Shown: positions 11,955 through 23,075 of the stretch, in pieces
Layout of the letters: each line of letters starts with the position of its first letter
Position numbering within the stretch: position 1 is the stretch's first letter
Source of the DNA: Diogma glabrata
Lineage: Eukaryota > Arthropoda > Insecta > Diptera > Cylindrotomidae
Assembly: GCA_963693315.1 (NCBI GenBank)
Contig: OY856186.1
Location: 367,738,714 to 367,802,713, forward strand
Length of the DNA stretch: 64,000 bases
Direction: 5' to 3'
Program-made: the position numbers and the translations under genes
The notes under the pieces: model-generated
Database searches by the model: none
The model's input: only the letters and a program-made list of their open reading frames with translations
Told to the model about the DNA's origin: nothing

Positions 11955-12415
11955 AGAGGTGGTCTAACTATGGCTCAGAAAGCCAAGGGTTAGCATTTTC
12001 CTTCTCCCTGTTCCCTGGCAAGCCAATGACACCACTGGAACACCTGGTGATGAGCATTAAGAGGCTATTTATGGGATAGCGAAAGTCAGTCACAGCGACA
12101 AGAACGACAGGCAATTCATGACCCTGTTATCATCCACTGGTCTGCGCTGTTCCTACCCTCTAACAGGTTACACTCTAACGAATAGAGTTTTTGAGAACCA
12201 TGGCAGTTAGAATTAATAAGCGTAACACTTGGTGGTCATGACCTCATTGAGAACCGGTGAGTATGGTAAAATAATCATGGTGGGATGACCTAGATGGTAA
12301 ACCATTAGGGGTCAACAAGATGCAGGCCTTATCACTACACCACTCACGACCCTCTTACAGCAGTCAATTCCCACCCAAATAAGGTTCGCGGGATCGTAAA
12401 CCCCGTTAGGAACAC
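11955..12415. repeat. Unnamed dispersed repeat, copy 1
   Basis: Starts near TATGGCTCAGAAAGCCAAGG (11968) and contains TGGTGGGATGACC (about 12280) and GTTCGCGGGATCGTAA (about 12384). Copy 2 at 14640-15070 has TATGGCTCAGAGAGCCAAAT near its start and GGTGGGATGGTATTGGC near its end, in the same order. GTTCGCGGGATCGTAA also occurs in the 5' leader of LINE A at about 18597, so these may be pieces of LINE leaders. No coding content. Confidence 0.5.
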
Positions 12416-12477
12416 GTCTGAATGACCTTTCCTTCCTTTGCGGTTCTAAACTTAACATCAAAACTTAAACATAAATG

Positions 12478-12800
12478 TTGTCTGTGTGTCAAGGACTTAC
12501 GAATTCTGCCTTTCACCCCAGAACAACAACTATACAACAAAAAATATAAACTAAACGTCAACGAATTGTCTGCCCGTCAGGATTTACAAGGATCTTGCCT
12601 TTCGCCCTCTGAACAAAACTTAACCAAACAAATACCTCAAAAACTAAACCTAACAGAATTGTCTGCGCGTCAGGACTTACAGGATATCTTGCCCTCTGCT
12701 CACAGAACAACCTCAGACAAAATCAAACTCAAACAAACACAAATGTTGTCTGCGCGTCAGGACTTACAAGACTAACTCTTGCCTTTCTCCCACAGAACAA
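12478..12800 (+). repeat. Degenerate tandem repeat, four units of about 88-93 bp
   Basis: Four units start with TTGTCTGNNNGTCAGGA-type sequence at 12478, 12566, 12659 and 12746 (spacings 88, 93 and 87). Each continues through CTTACAAGGATCTTGCC-like sequence to CAGAACAAC. The frame is open through most of the array (12422-12775), but the repeat explains that; no known protein is encoded. Confidence 0.75.
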
Positions 12801-13364
12801 CGAACAACTACAAAAATTCATACCAAAAACAAAATCCTAAAACAAAATAATTCTAATTAAAAACAAAATACAAAAATATAAAAATATGTAATATCAAAAT
12901 TTATGAAAAGAAAACAACTTTCTCAAATTCACAAAAAAAATAAAACTCATATGGAAGAAATGACAACAGGGCAGAATCGGTGCCTCACTTAGGCCTTCCA
13001 TCTTCTGCCTGCAGAGATTGCAGACCGCACAACTGTTGGCCAAGGTGATTAGGGGAATGGAAGTCATATTGACTCAAGGAAACTGAAAGGAAAGAGATTG
13101 AAAAATAAAAAACTAAGGAGCTTATACCAACACACATTAAAATTTTCAACATTAACTTCAAATATCTAAAAAATTACAAAAATTCATTAAAATTCAAAAT
13201 GACCAATATTTTTATAAGAACTAAATTCAAAAACAAAATCTTAAAATTAAAACGAAAACTTTCAAAGAGAATATTCAAAAATCAAATTAATTAAAAATTT
13301 AAATATTTCAAAAATTCCAAAAAAATAATTCAAAAATTTTCCCAAACCAAACTACACTTCGAAT

Positions 13365-13476
13365 TGAGACCTTTTATGTTGGTGAAGTCAATGCTAAGCT
13401 GTTGGTTCACTCTGCTGCCATTTTGTTGAGACAAAGACTTACCCTTTGACAATGCAGGTATAGATACTGAAATTCG
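13365..13476 (-). pseudogene. 5' fragment of a LINE B copy
   Basis: Nearly the same sequence as 27484-27595, the start of LINE B: shared landmarks are GTGAAGTCAATGCTAAGCTG, TTGGTTCACTCTGCTGC and GCAGGTATAGATACTGAA, in that order. On the minus strand it covers the beginning of the endonuclease frame (LSIDFTNI region). A LINE 5' fragment without its 3' part is not a simple 5' truncation, so deletion or rearrangement must have removed the rest. Confidence 0.7.
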
Positions 13477-13745
13477 GCCAGGTCTAAATTTCAACACTAC
13501 ACAGTACAAAAGAAACTGGATATCTCTGTCACAAAAACACGATAGCAGGTTTCATGCAACAGTGCAAGATAAGGGAAAAGCAAAAAAATGGGGACACAAA
13601 AGACACTAACAAAATTGAATAGTACAAAAAATGGGCTAAATTCGAAATTCCTACTAATAACTAAAACGAAATATTACATTTCTTGTTACCAGGCAATACA
13701 AAACAAATTTATGATTTAAAAGAATAATAGTATATTATGTTACGA

Positions 13746-13855
13746 TCATGTAATGACGGTTATTAATACACGAGCATTATCCGGGATACGAAACGAGCCG
13801 TAGGTGAGTTTCGTATGATATATGCGAGTGTATTAATAACCATTACATGAAAGTG
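13746..13855. repeat. Fold-back (imperfect inverted repeat, about 110 bp)
   Basis: CATGTAATGACGGTTATTAA at the left is mirrored by TTAATAACCATTACATG at the right, and an inner pair, ATACGAAAC and GTTTCGTAT, sits inside. The loop carries GAGCCGTAGGTGAG. Outside it, CTACACCCG near 13875 and CGGGTGTAG near 14097 form a further inverted pair, so the whole may be a MITE of about 360 bp. Confidence 0.6.
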
Positions 13856-14639
13856 GCATACGCTATTTTGTCTACACCCGATAAATAACGAAGAACAAAA
13901 ATTTCAATTTTCAAATTTCAAAGTTCAATTTTTTTCCCATACGAAAATTTCAACAAACGTCAAATGCATAGCATGTTTGATTGAAAAACAATGGGTTTCT
14001 TTCTATTGATTAAAAATCTGTATCGTAATAAAATCTGTATCGAAATGAATATCATTATAAAACGGATTTTGGTCATATAAGTGTATTTTTATAGTACGGG
14101 TGTAGAAAAATAAATTTATTACATCAAAGCAATAAAATAATCACAGCAATAAATTTTACCTACCTACCGCCTGGTAACAGTATATATAAAATACCAAATA
14201 ATTTTTTAATAAAGAACAATCTCACCAATTATATAATTGTACGCCTCCGTTCTTCACCACTTTTATTTTCATAAACACTAACACACACTTATTTTTCTAT
14301 TTTCGATTATTTTTTTTTCCTTTACAATTTAGGAGACAACCTTCTTCGTCTGACTTCTGTTGATGAATGATGAAAAAAAAAATTTCAAGAAACTTCTAAA
14401 ATATTTTAAAAAAATTTATTATAATTATATAAAAATTATTTTCCAACAAAAATAAAAAAATTACAACAAAATTCACAACGAGAATTCTAAAAAATTCTAG
14501 AACAAATACAAATTTATTTCGACAAAAAAATTAGGGCAGAGCTGTGAGTGACAGTTCTAACCCTCCCGAAAAAACTAGGTGGTTGTAAAACTTTAACTAA
14601 ACTAACGGGCTTTTAATAGGTTGTTTCAGTGTTGGCAAC
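13856..14639. other. Gene-free AT-rich stretch
   Basis: Apart from the inverted CGGGTGTAG at about 14097, this holds only A/T-rich low-complexity sequence. No coding frame or RNA gene is recognisable. Confidence 0.6.
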
Positions 14640-15070
14640 AGTCCGACAAGCCAACACACACGGTCTAGTTATGGCTCAGAGAGCCAAATGCTAGCATTTT
14701 CCATTAATGCGTCCGCCCGTCAGCCCAATGCCAACACCCAAACAACCTGAATGGAGAAAAAATGTTGTTAACCTGGTGTTCCTTGGATGCAACATCCGTG
14801 ACACGAAGGACAGACGAATACATCTCTGTTATCGTCCACGAATATTACACCCAACGACACCCTAACAGACTATGCTTTAATAAAAAAAAATGGAAGGCAA
14901 TGGTAAAACACTTTAACTGAGCATAACATTATAAAATCTTTAATTCTGCCGAGGACCCAGATACTAACGAAACATTCGCAGGGTGGGATGGTATTGGCGG
15001 AAACCACCAATAACCAACAAGGTCCATCACCAGCTTGTTCCGACATCCCTGACCTCCTCGACCAAACAAA
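14640..15070. repeat. Unnamed dispersed repeat, copy 2
   Basis: Counterpart of 11955-12415: shares TATGGCTCAGANAGCCAA, the following TAGCATTTTCC, and a GGTGGGATG block near the end. It abuts the poly-T tract (reverse of poly-A) that ends LINE A, so LINE A appears to have inserted at or beside its right edge. Confidence 0.5.
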
Positions 15071-15077
15071 ACCTTTA

Positions 15078-18000
15078 TTTTTTTTTTTTTTTTTTTAATA
15101 AGAAGTGTTGTGTAGTAGGAATTACAAAATGTGTCACAACAACACATAGATACCTTTTAAGACGTAGGTCCCACCACAACATGCGTCTTGAGGTATAGGT
15201 GGACGCTTTTTTTAAATCTTTGTGGATTGAAAGCACTCGAGACTATTGATTCGGGCAAAGCATTCCATGTGTACGATGTACGCACAAAGAAATCTCTTTG
15301 CATTCTATTACTATGACAGTGAGTAATCTCGACAGTTCGACCGCCCGCACACACCGATTGACGAGTAAAACGGGGAAAAACATATGTCTGAGGCATTATG
15401 GACCTGATTTCATCCGAGCACTGCTGGTGACGATATTTATAAAAAACAACGAGATCAGCAACAGTGCGACGATGTTGCAGGGAATCGAGACCTAATGTTA
15501 AATCTCGATCACCAACAATTCGTATAGCTCGCTTTTGAACAGAGTCCAAAAGAGCCAGGATAGTAACAGATGCAGCGCCCCAAACTTGACAACAATACTC
15601 CATACAGGGACGAATATAGGACTTATAAATGTGGAGTAATTGATGCGGAGTAAAATATTTTTTACATCTATTGAGGAGGCCGAGTTTTCTTGACGCGCTC
15701 TTTGCCATGGCCATTATATGATCGTTCCAGAGTAAGTCATTGGATATTGTGACTCCCAATAAACGAATGCTTTCACATTCGCGCATTTGGTCGTCACACA
15801 TATTAATTGAAATATCGTTGGGAAACTCGGTCTTTGATCTGGAAACAATCAATAGCTGTGTTTTGGTGGAATTAAAATTGACCAAATTTTTGTCACCCCA
15901 ATCGGCGACTTTTTTTAGGTCCTCGTTTACATTTATGGCAGCGTCTCTCCGGACGGGATTTATTCGTTCATGCATTTTACCCTTTGAAGATAGGGGGAGG
16001 AATGACTTGTGCAGTGTACTATCATCTGCAAAACTATTTATTGGGTTACTGGTGATTTGCAATAGTTCGTTGATATAAATTAAAAATAAAGTGGGAGATA
16101 AAACTGAGCCTTGGGGTACACCAGCGTTAATTAATTTGGACTCAGAAGAAAAGCCATCTATAGATACCGAGATGTATCGGTTAGACAGAAAATTTTGAAT
16201 CAACTTCACGACTGCGGGATGAAAACCGTACGCAACGAGCTTGTTGATCAAGTTGGCATGCCAAATTCGATCAAATGCTTTTGAGATGTCTAATGCGATT
16301 ACGTACGTTTCACCACCTTTCTCAAGTATGCTATTCCAAAGATGTGCCACATAGTTCAATAGATCGGTTGTTGATCTTTTGTTTCTAAAACCGTATTGGC
16401 TGTCAGATATCAAATGGTTGTCTTCCAAAAATTTGGATATGTGTGAATTAATATAGTGCTCGTATATTTTAGACATGACTGGGAGTAAGGCTATTGGTCT
16501 ATAATTTGAAATATCACATTTCGTTCCTTTTTTTGGGACAGGCTGGACATTGGCCAACTTCCAGCAGGATGGATAAATACCAGATTTATAGGATTTATAA
16601 AATATTTTGGTGAGGGTTGGTGCAAGTTCTTTTGAAAATGTTTTTAGAATAATAGGAGGAATGTTGTCCAGACCAGAAGCTTTGTTATTGTTTAGCCCCC
16701 TTAAAAGTTTTTCGACAATTTTGGGTTTGAAATGTAATTGTTTCATATTAACTCCTGAAGACTGGGTTTGGGGTATTTCTTTGGGAGTTTCTAAAACTGT
16801 TGAATTTGAAGCAAAGCGTTCCGCGAACAATGTAGCTTTCCTTGCAGGGTCAGTAATGATTGAGTCACCATCAATGATAGGAGGGATAGAAGATTTAGTA
16901 CCACAATTTAAAGAATTAATGGCACTGTAAAAACTTTTGTCAGAAATTAGTATGTCAATTTTTGCCGCTGTCAGTTTTGCCGCTTTCGCTCTGTCAATCT
17001 CTGCTTTTATGTTTTCGATTATCTGGTTTGATATTTTATTAGCCTTTAAATATTGGGATCGATTAACAGAGTTCTTTTTGTGAATCCAAATATTAAATAA
17101 TCTACGTTTGTTTCTAAGAGCCAATTTGGCTGCTTTCGAAAACAAATATTTTTGTTTGGGTTTCATTATTGAAAAGGGAACGAATTTGTTAATACCGAAT
17201 TGAATGGTTTTAGTAAAGTTTTGAGCAGAAACATTTACATCGTCAGTATAAAAACAATGACGATCAAAAGGGAAACCTTGAAAAAAACTTCGGAGACCAT
17301 TGGTGTCCATTTTTGAAAAGTGAAATATTTTACGGGATTTGGGAACTCTAGTTTGTAGCAAATCAGTTTTGATAACTGATGTGATTAGATAATGGTCAGA
17401 ATTTCCAATACTACCCTTATCGACATTGACACTCGTAATATCTGGCATAGATGTGAGATAAAGGTCTAAGAGAAAACTTTTATCACCACCATTACGAGGA
17501 GTGAAAGTTGGGCTTTTTACGATCTGCGTCAGGTCGTGCGATGCAGCAAATATTTCTGCCTGCCTTCCATTGTTGTCGTCGGTCATTTTGGAAAATTCCA
17601 ACCACGATTTGTTGTGGACGTTGAAGTCGCCGGTAACGATAACCTCACAACTTTGAAATTGTGCTCTAATTTCGTCGACAACATTAGTCAAGTCATTAAA
17701 AAAATTTGGATTATGTTTGTTTGGGGACCGGTATAGAGCTATTGTGAAAAAAGAAATTTCAGGTAGACAAACCTTTAATACTACTGTACTGTAGCCATCA
17801 CCATGTACTTCATAATTTGGAAAGCGTTTATATGCAACACTCTCATGAATGTATGCACATACACCTTGATGGAGTTTAAAAGCTGATTCAAGCCTATATT
17901 TGGGATTTAGTGTTACGTCATAGGGATAGTTTTCAGAAACTTGTGTTTCTGTAAGAAAAAGAATATGCGGTTGGTCGTGCTCGAGATGATGTTGCACGGC

Positions 18001-18720
18001 GTCCCGGTTGGCATTCAATCCACAAATATTTTGGATGTGTATTTTAAAAAGTTTTTTATCAAATGTGATAGTCATTTGATCTAAATATAATTTTTTTTTA
18101 AAAATGGGTAACTAAACAATAAATCCTATCATATAATAAAATATGACATAGGCCAATATTTCATGATAGGATGTAAGAAATAATAAACAGGTGAAAACAA
18201 AGTTTTTAAAAAATTTGAAAGGTTACTAAAATATTTATCCATATTGTTCCCACGAGTTTAGACGCAATAAAGGTCACCAACAGGCCTTCGTCTATACCTG
18301 TTAGAAGTCTATATACAACTGGGGGCGACAGGTGCCCAGAGGATGGTACTTTTGTGGTTTGACCCTGCAAGAGTCCTCTCTAGTGTGTACCCACCAGGGG
18401 GTGCTAATAAGGGAGCACCTTCCCGCGACCCGGGCGGCTAAGCCAAGGTCCCCGTTCCCGCTAGACATGACAACAGGTTTACGGTTTGCAATAGCAGGCT
18501 AGAGTCCACTATAGCTCAGGTACCTCGGGTTCGCCAAGTCCCGTATCACGGTCTAATCAGACCAGTGATCCCTGAGGAGTGATCCCTTTTAACTGGAGTT
18601 CGCGGGATCGTAAGCCCCAGCCCCGAAACAATGTGGATTGGTCCTCAATTTGGGCTTTGTTGTCTGATTTCTTATAACTAGTGGGTTGGTCGAGGTGGTT
18701 TCTGAATAAAATTTTATAAA
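15078..18720 (-). mobile_element. LINE A: Jockey/CR1-type non-LTR retrotransposon
   Basis: Minus-strand element with a 19-base poly-A tail (T run at 15078-15096), a 60-bp 3' UTR, one long endonuclease/RT frame (15157-18075) and a GC-richer 5' leader (18076 to about 18700). The leader contains GTTCGCGGGATCGTAAGCCC on the plus strand. I found no ORF1 upstream of the RT frame, so the copy is either 5'-truncated or of a single-ORF type. Target duplications are not evident. Related pieces lie at 10084-10158 and 28480-29106; LINE B is a more distant relative. Confidence 0.85.
15157..18075 (-). CDS. LINE A endonuclease/reverse transcriptase
   Basis: A 972-codon frame without stops. The N-terminal apurinic-like endonuclease shows TET at residues 42-44, GDFN at 149-152 and SDH at 226-228, the expected catalytic positions. 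The reverse transcriptase shows NNNKASGLDNIPP at about 463, NYRPIALLPV, the first catalytic Asp in ALDISKAFD (about 594-602), AGVPQGSVLSP at 651-661 and the FADD box at 682-685. The C-terminal region has HQLLHIYKSYIRPCMEYCCQ followed by a stretch after the thumb; no RNase H is seen. It nicks target DNA and primes reverse transcription there. This architecture fits the Jockey/CR1/Daphne group; I cannot assign the clade exactly. All catalytic motifs are present, so it could be functional. Confidence 0.93.
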   Translation of the reverse strand: MTITFDKKLFKIHIQNICGLNANRDAVQHHLEHDQPHILFLTETQVSENYPYDVTLNPKYRLESAFKLHQGVCAYIHESVAYKRFPNYEVHGDGYSTVVLKVCLPEISFFTIALYRSPNKHNPNFFNDLTNVVDEIRAQFQSCEVIVTGDFNVHNKSWLEFSKMTDDNNGRQAEIFAASHDLTQIVKSPTFTPRNGGDKSFLLDLYLTSMPDITSVNVDKGSIGNSDHYLITSVIKTDLLQTRVPKSRKIFHFSKMDTNGLRSFFQGFPFDRHCFYTDDVNVSAQNFTKTIQFGINKFVPFSIMKPKQKYLFSKAAKLALRNKRRLFNIWIHKKNSVNRSQYLKANKISNQIIENIKAEIDRAKAAKLTAAKIDILISDKSFYSAINSLNCGTKSSIPPIIDGDSIITDPARKATLFAERFASNSTVLETPKEIPQTQSSGVNMKQLHFKPKIVEKLLRGLNNNKASGLDNIPPIILKTFSKELAPTLTKIFYKSYKSGIYPSCWKLANVQPVPKKGTKCDISNYRPIALLPVMSKIYEHYINSHISKFLEDNHLISDSQYGFRNKRSTTDLLNYVAHLWNSILEKGGETYVIALDISKAFDRIWHANLINKLVAYGFHPAVVKLIQNFLSNRYISVSIDGFSSESKLINAGVPQGSVLSPTLFLIYINELLQITSNPINSFADDSTLHKSFLPLSSKGKMHERINPVRRDAAINVNEDLKKVADWGDKNLVNFNSTKTQLLIVSRSKTEFPNDISINMCDDQMRECESIRLLGVTISNDLLWNDHIMAMAKSASRKLGLLNRCKKYFTPHQLLHIYKSYIRPCMEYCCQVWGAASVTILALLDSVQKRAIRIVGDRDLTLGLDSLQHRRTVADLVVFYKYRHQQCSDEIRSIMPQTYVFPRFTRQSVCAGGRTVEITHCHSNRMQRDFFVRTSYTWNALPESIVSSAFNPQRFKKSVHLYLKTHVVVGPTS

Positions 18721-20559
18721 TTTAACTAGTATCTTTCCTTTAATACATACACTGCAACACAGCTACTTAACGAATAGAATTATTGATCTTTAAGGCAGAG
18801 ATCGCTAGTGCTTCGAATCCAATAATTTACAAAAATAAGTTAATGGTTTTTGAAGGCCATGCTTTCATAAACTGGCATAAAAATGGTTAAATTTATTATG
18901 CCAAACATCTTTGGTGCTATCCACGATCTTACCGTTATAGTAATAGAAACTTATTCTGTTTCATTGTTTGAGGTTTAACACTAGGTAGCAAACTGTGGTG
19001 TAGTGTGTTTTTAGAAATCGCAAACAAACATTTAATATTACATGTTAATATAAATGTAATAAAATCTGTTTGCGAAAAGCAAAAGTCAAAAGCTGCCTAG
19101 ACATATGTTCGTTTGTTTGAAATTTGATATCAAATAACAAAAAATATTTGCAATTTGGCTCACCTACGACTATATCACATAATATATCAAAAATTTGCTT
19201 TATTTTAATATTTATACTCTTAAGTAACACATGTTGGTGTGGTCTTAAGTTTTGTTCGGGGTATGAAAATGAAATGTTTCTTTAACTTTGTTTGCATATA
19301 AAATTAACACTTGACTACCTATCTTATGAGTGGAATACTAAAAGTTATACACTTCATCTATATGTTTTGTTTGAAGCTCCGGACAAATCATTTGCAACAT
19401 CTCCAATATTTATTTATTTACAAAACAAATATTTTTTTTGTTTACTAAACATACTCGAACATGTATCAACAAGATTTATATTTTATTCTTGTCTGTAATT
19501 TAAGACAAATTATAAATGTGATAAGAAACAAACATTTCAATCAGAAAAAAATGTATAGCAAAATATAATCATATTGATAATCTAATTAGTAAGCAATAAT
19601 TTGATTTTTGTGCAATAATATTGAGTTTCATAGTTTATAGCCGCTTCTCATATCTTGCGTAAATTCCGCACTGATACTTTATCAAACAAAGAATTCAACA
19701 AAGTGATTCAATTTATTATTCTAATCTAACCACTTGAGCTTTGGTTATCACGAGATGACGTAAAATTTGTACTGACAAATTTTTTACTGTTTATCTAATG
19801 CAATTTCATCGTAATGGAATTTTAATTATCTTTTATCAAAATAAAAAATAATTATTAATTGCTCGTATATGCATACTCGTAAAAACTTCAAAAAAAATGT
19901 TTTACTATATTTATATGTACTTGAGATCAAACGGAAATTTCTAACATATTTTAACCATTTTTTTTGTTAATGATTGAGCGTATGTAATTTATGGTGAATG
20001 GGTGGGAATAATAACGATTCAATTATGATATAATGTGTCAGTAAACTGAGTTAATTTAAGCATTTAAGAACAATATTAAAGAAACCATGTTTGGCTTTTG
20101 TGTGACATACACAATCTGTGTGTATCTGTGGGTAACACATGGTCAAATTTAATTTTTTTTAAGCACTGAGTTGTTTATTTCACAAAATATTTGTATCATA
20201 TGTATCCAGCTCCCATTTTCGTAAGTATCCCTGAAAGAGATTTTCGCAAATATTCCTGAAATAAATTACTGTCACATCCTCATCAGACGAAAACTAAAAT
20301 TTATGCACTGCCTTATTTTTACATGTTACGGATGCTGTAGAGGAAATAGGACATGCTACAGTTTCCCCAAATTATCTCCCAGTATTGTAAAGAAGCAATC
20401 GCTGTTCTTGGGCTCAAACTGTCAAACGAGAAGCTAGATAATATCTTGACCAATAAGCCATAGACCAGGACAATGACAAATTGGGATACCTTTAAAAGGA
20501 TTCTGGGTGATTCGCTGCCCGTTGCAGTCCCAAAGACCTTTAAATCTACTTGAAATATG
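18721..20559. other. Gene-free AT-rich stretch
   Basis: Only short frames without recognisable content. The DNA is AT-rich and unstructured, with no repeat unit I can match elsewhere in the window. Confidence 0.6.
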
Positions 20560-23075
20560 GATAAATTGGTGGACACGCTGACTAGCTTTTTTTGTAAAGG
20601 AGCTCTTTTGCCATGTGTTCTCAGTAGACTGAAGGGTCTGGATCTGAAGGGTCCCAAGTTATCTCCAACGAACGGACGGTCAGTGGACAACAGTTCATGC
20701 AGAATTTTTATAGCTCCTACAAGAACCGAATTTTCATGCTCTACGACACCAGCGACTTGGTCGCATGGAAAAGAGTAGTCACGACTTTGCCAAAAACATC
20801 ATTATTACTGAAAAGTAGATTGCAGAACTTTTCAGTAATAATGATGTTGATAAATGTTGCTAAACGTTTAAGCCCTTCAAGTCTGCGGCACCAGATACTG
20901 TCATCCTAACAGACATTAAAAAAAAAACAATTGACTTAACCATGCTTTACCTGTTATGATTTTCAGTGGCAGCCTGGTAGTATATCACATTTCTAAAAAA
21001 TGGACTGAGACAAATGTAATATTTGCACCTATTGAGGCCAAACGATCTCGTTCCACTCCCAAAAACCCTAGACCCATTAAAGTCTTTCGTATTTTCTGAA
21101 AACACTGAAAAACGGTAAACCGACGCTTGAGACCAATTCCATAATATATATTTTTTACATTTATGTAAATTATATATTTAGCCATGTCTCTTGAGAACAG
21201 AATCAAAACACTTCCAACTGCTAATATATGCTCCACCCATATGTGATGATGATTTGTATATTAAAAAAAATTGATCACTATTGCAAGACCCACGGGATCG
21301 TCCTAAAAATCACAAATTTTGAAGAGTGTTCTTAGGTAGGCTAAAAATATGAATATTCTATTTCATATATTTTTCTACCTCTACACCTAAAATTTTTAAG
21401 GAATCTACAAACTAAAGTTGAAACATAACTATAGGTAAGTCTGTGGAAACATGGGAACGTCTCATATGTCCAATTGAGGATTATTTCTGTACTGTGATAA
21501 TAATACTCCCGTGGCGATCACTTATTCAGCTTGTAAATTTGAGAGTCAAGAAGTCACTGGTCAGCTGGCTCTACATGAGGTTAGAGAAAAGGTCGTCAAA
21601 GCTTGTAGTCTCGGTGAGTACTGCACTCGTACGAAACGGCACTCCACAAGGTGGAGTACTTTTACCACTTCTTTGGAACTCAGTCATTAATGATCTACTG
21701 CTGTACTGAAAATGCTTGACTTTAGGGTACCTCTTATACGGATGGTGTTGTTATTAATGTCTTCGGATATCTTTGTACTCTTAGTAATATAATGTAAAAC
21801 ACTGTTTGCCTGATACTTGTAGACTGAGTGTAAATCCTTAAAATCTGAATTAGTTCTACTCTCTAAGAAGCAAAAACCACCAGAATTTGACAATCCAACT
21901 ATCAACGGAGTCGGCCTGAGTTTCAAAAGCAAAGCAAATTTTTTGGGGTTTCCTGGACATCAAACTATTCTGAAAATCTAGCACTCTGAAGTAAGAAAAG
22001 CTCTCATAGCGCTTTAGTTATGCTCAAACGCCATTGAACGAAGATAAAGTATTGAGCCCAATGTTGTCCACTGAATGATTCTGCTGTATGGGGTTACGGT
22101 TTGATGGTCAGTCTTAAATAAAATTGTCAATCAAAGTTGATGAAATACCAAAAATTCGCTTCATTGTGCATTAGTGGAGCTCTATGAAGCAAATATGAAG
22201 CATACATTTTTTGTATCTAAATCCCATAACTGACATCTTAAACAGACACATTGCTGCCAGTATGACAGCTAGGATGAGGTCTACCGCTATGTGAAGTTGC
22301 AGTAATACACTTCATTTCTCAATTCTGGTAATTAAAATATTCCCTCGAACATAGATTATTGCATTCAAAACGTTGCATCAGAAGCTAGCCTTAACAACTG
22401 CTACTCCTTCCAGAGAGGACTAAGAAAGTGAATTAGATAAACATGTTAGTGTTGTTTATATCTAATTCTACTAAATAGGAAAGTTAGCAGTGAATACTGT
22501 ATTCAGCAAAGAATTATGACCTGCTTTATCGCCTGATTTTTCACAGTAGTTCCTTTTAGGATAAACTTGCAACTATTAAAGAAGCTGCAGGCTAGTTGAA
22601 GTATCATTTAATAATTGTAAGGGATATTAGTTGCTGATTAGTTTCACATCAACCTTTTTTTTTTTTTTTTTTTTTTTTTATTGGAGGGCCTGGAGACTTT
22701 CAGTTCAAGTAGCACTGCGACCTGAAGGTCTATTATAGACCTTCAGGCAATAGACATCAACCTTGTTTGAGTACCAAGATGGTTCAGTATAACAGGAAAC
22801 TTGTGGTTCAACGAACTTGCTCAGTAGGGCAGATCTTGGCTGTACGGGATCGCACCAGATCCGATCAACTGATATCATTATGCGAGCAAATTTTTTCTCC
22901 CATGAATACTGTCGCAGATGCACTAACGAGGAGGAGGAAACGATTCTCGCCCTTCTCCATCTTTCTCTCAGGATATGATCTTCTTCAGAACAGATTCAGT
23001 ACTCTGGGTGCACTCACCTTTCATGAACGTCAGAGCCAATTGTCTCTTCTTGAAAAGCTCTAGCTGGTTTCAAAA
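20560..23075 (+). pseudogene. LINE C: decayed non-LTR retrotransposon with RT and C-terminal Cys region
   Basis: Plus-strand relic of a LINE from a different clade than A and B. Landmarks in order, across broken frames: PFKSAAPDTV near 20874 (RT start); STPKNPRPIKVF near 21055; NGTPQGGVLLPLLWNSVIND near 21633, the RT box before the catalytic site; LVLLSKKQKPPEFDNP near 21845 and SKANFLG after it; ILLYGVTVWW near 22080; and a C-terminal CRRCTNEEEET near 22910, like the cysteine region that follows RNase H in I/R1/LOA-type LINEs. Stops and shifts throughout. The 5' end is unclear; I recognise nothing before about 20600. A retroposon inserted at 22657-22753. Confidence 0.7.
22657..22753 (-). mobile_element. 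Truncated retroposon with poly-A tail inside LINE C
   Basis: A 97-bp insert flanked by an 11-bp direct repeat, ACATCAACCTT (22646-22656 and 22754-22764). The T run just inside the left repeat is the reverse of a poly-A tail. The body holds a perfect 12-bp inverted repeat, CCTGAAGGTCTA/TAGACCTTCAGG, at about 22721-22747. It is the 3' end of a minus-oriented LINE or SINE whose family I cannot name. Confidence 0.75.

Noticed and set aside
12422..12775. A 117-codon protein with internal repeats
   Set aside because: The repeats are nucleotide-level tandem units of slightly different length and change frame between units; no known domain.
20319..20690. A 123-codon minus-strand gene at the left of LINE C
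   Set aside because: No recognisable motif, no neighbouring support, and the plus strand around it reads as decaying LINE sequence.
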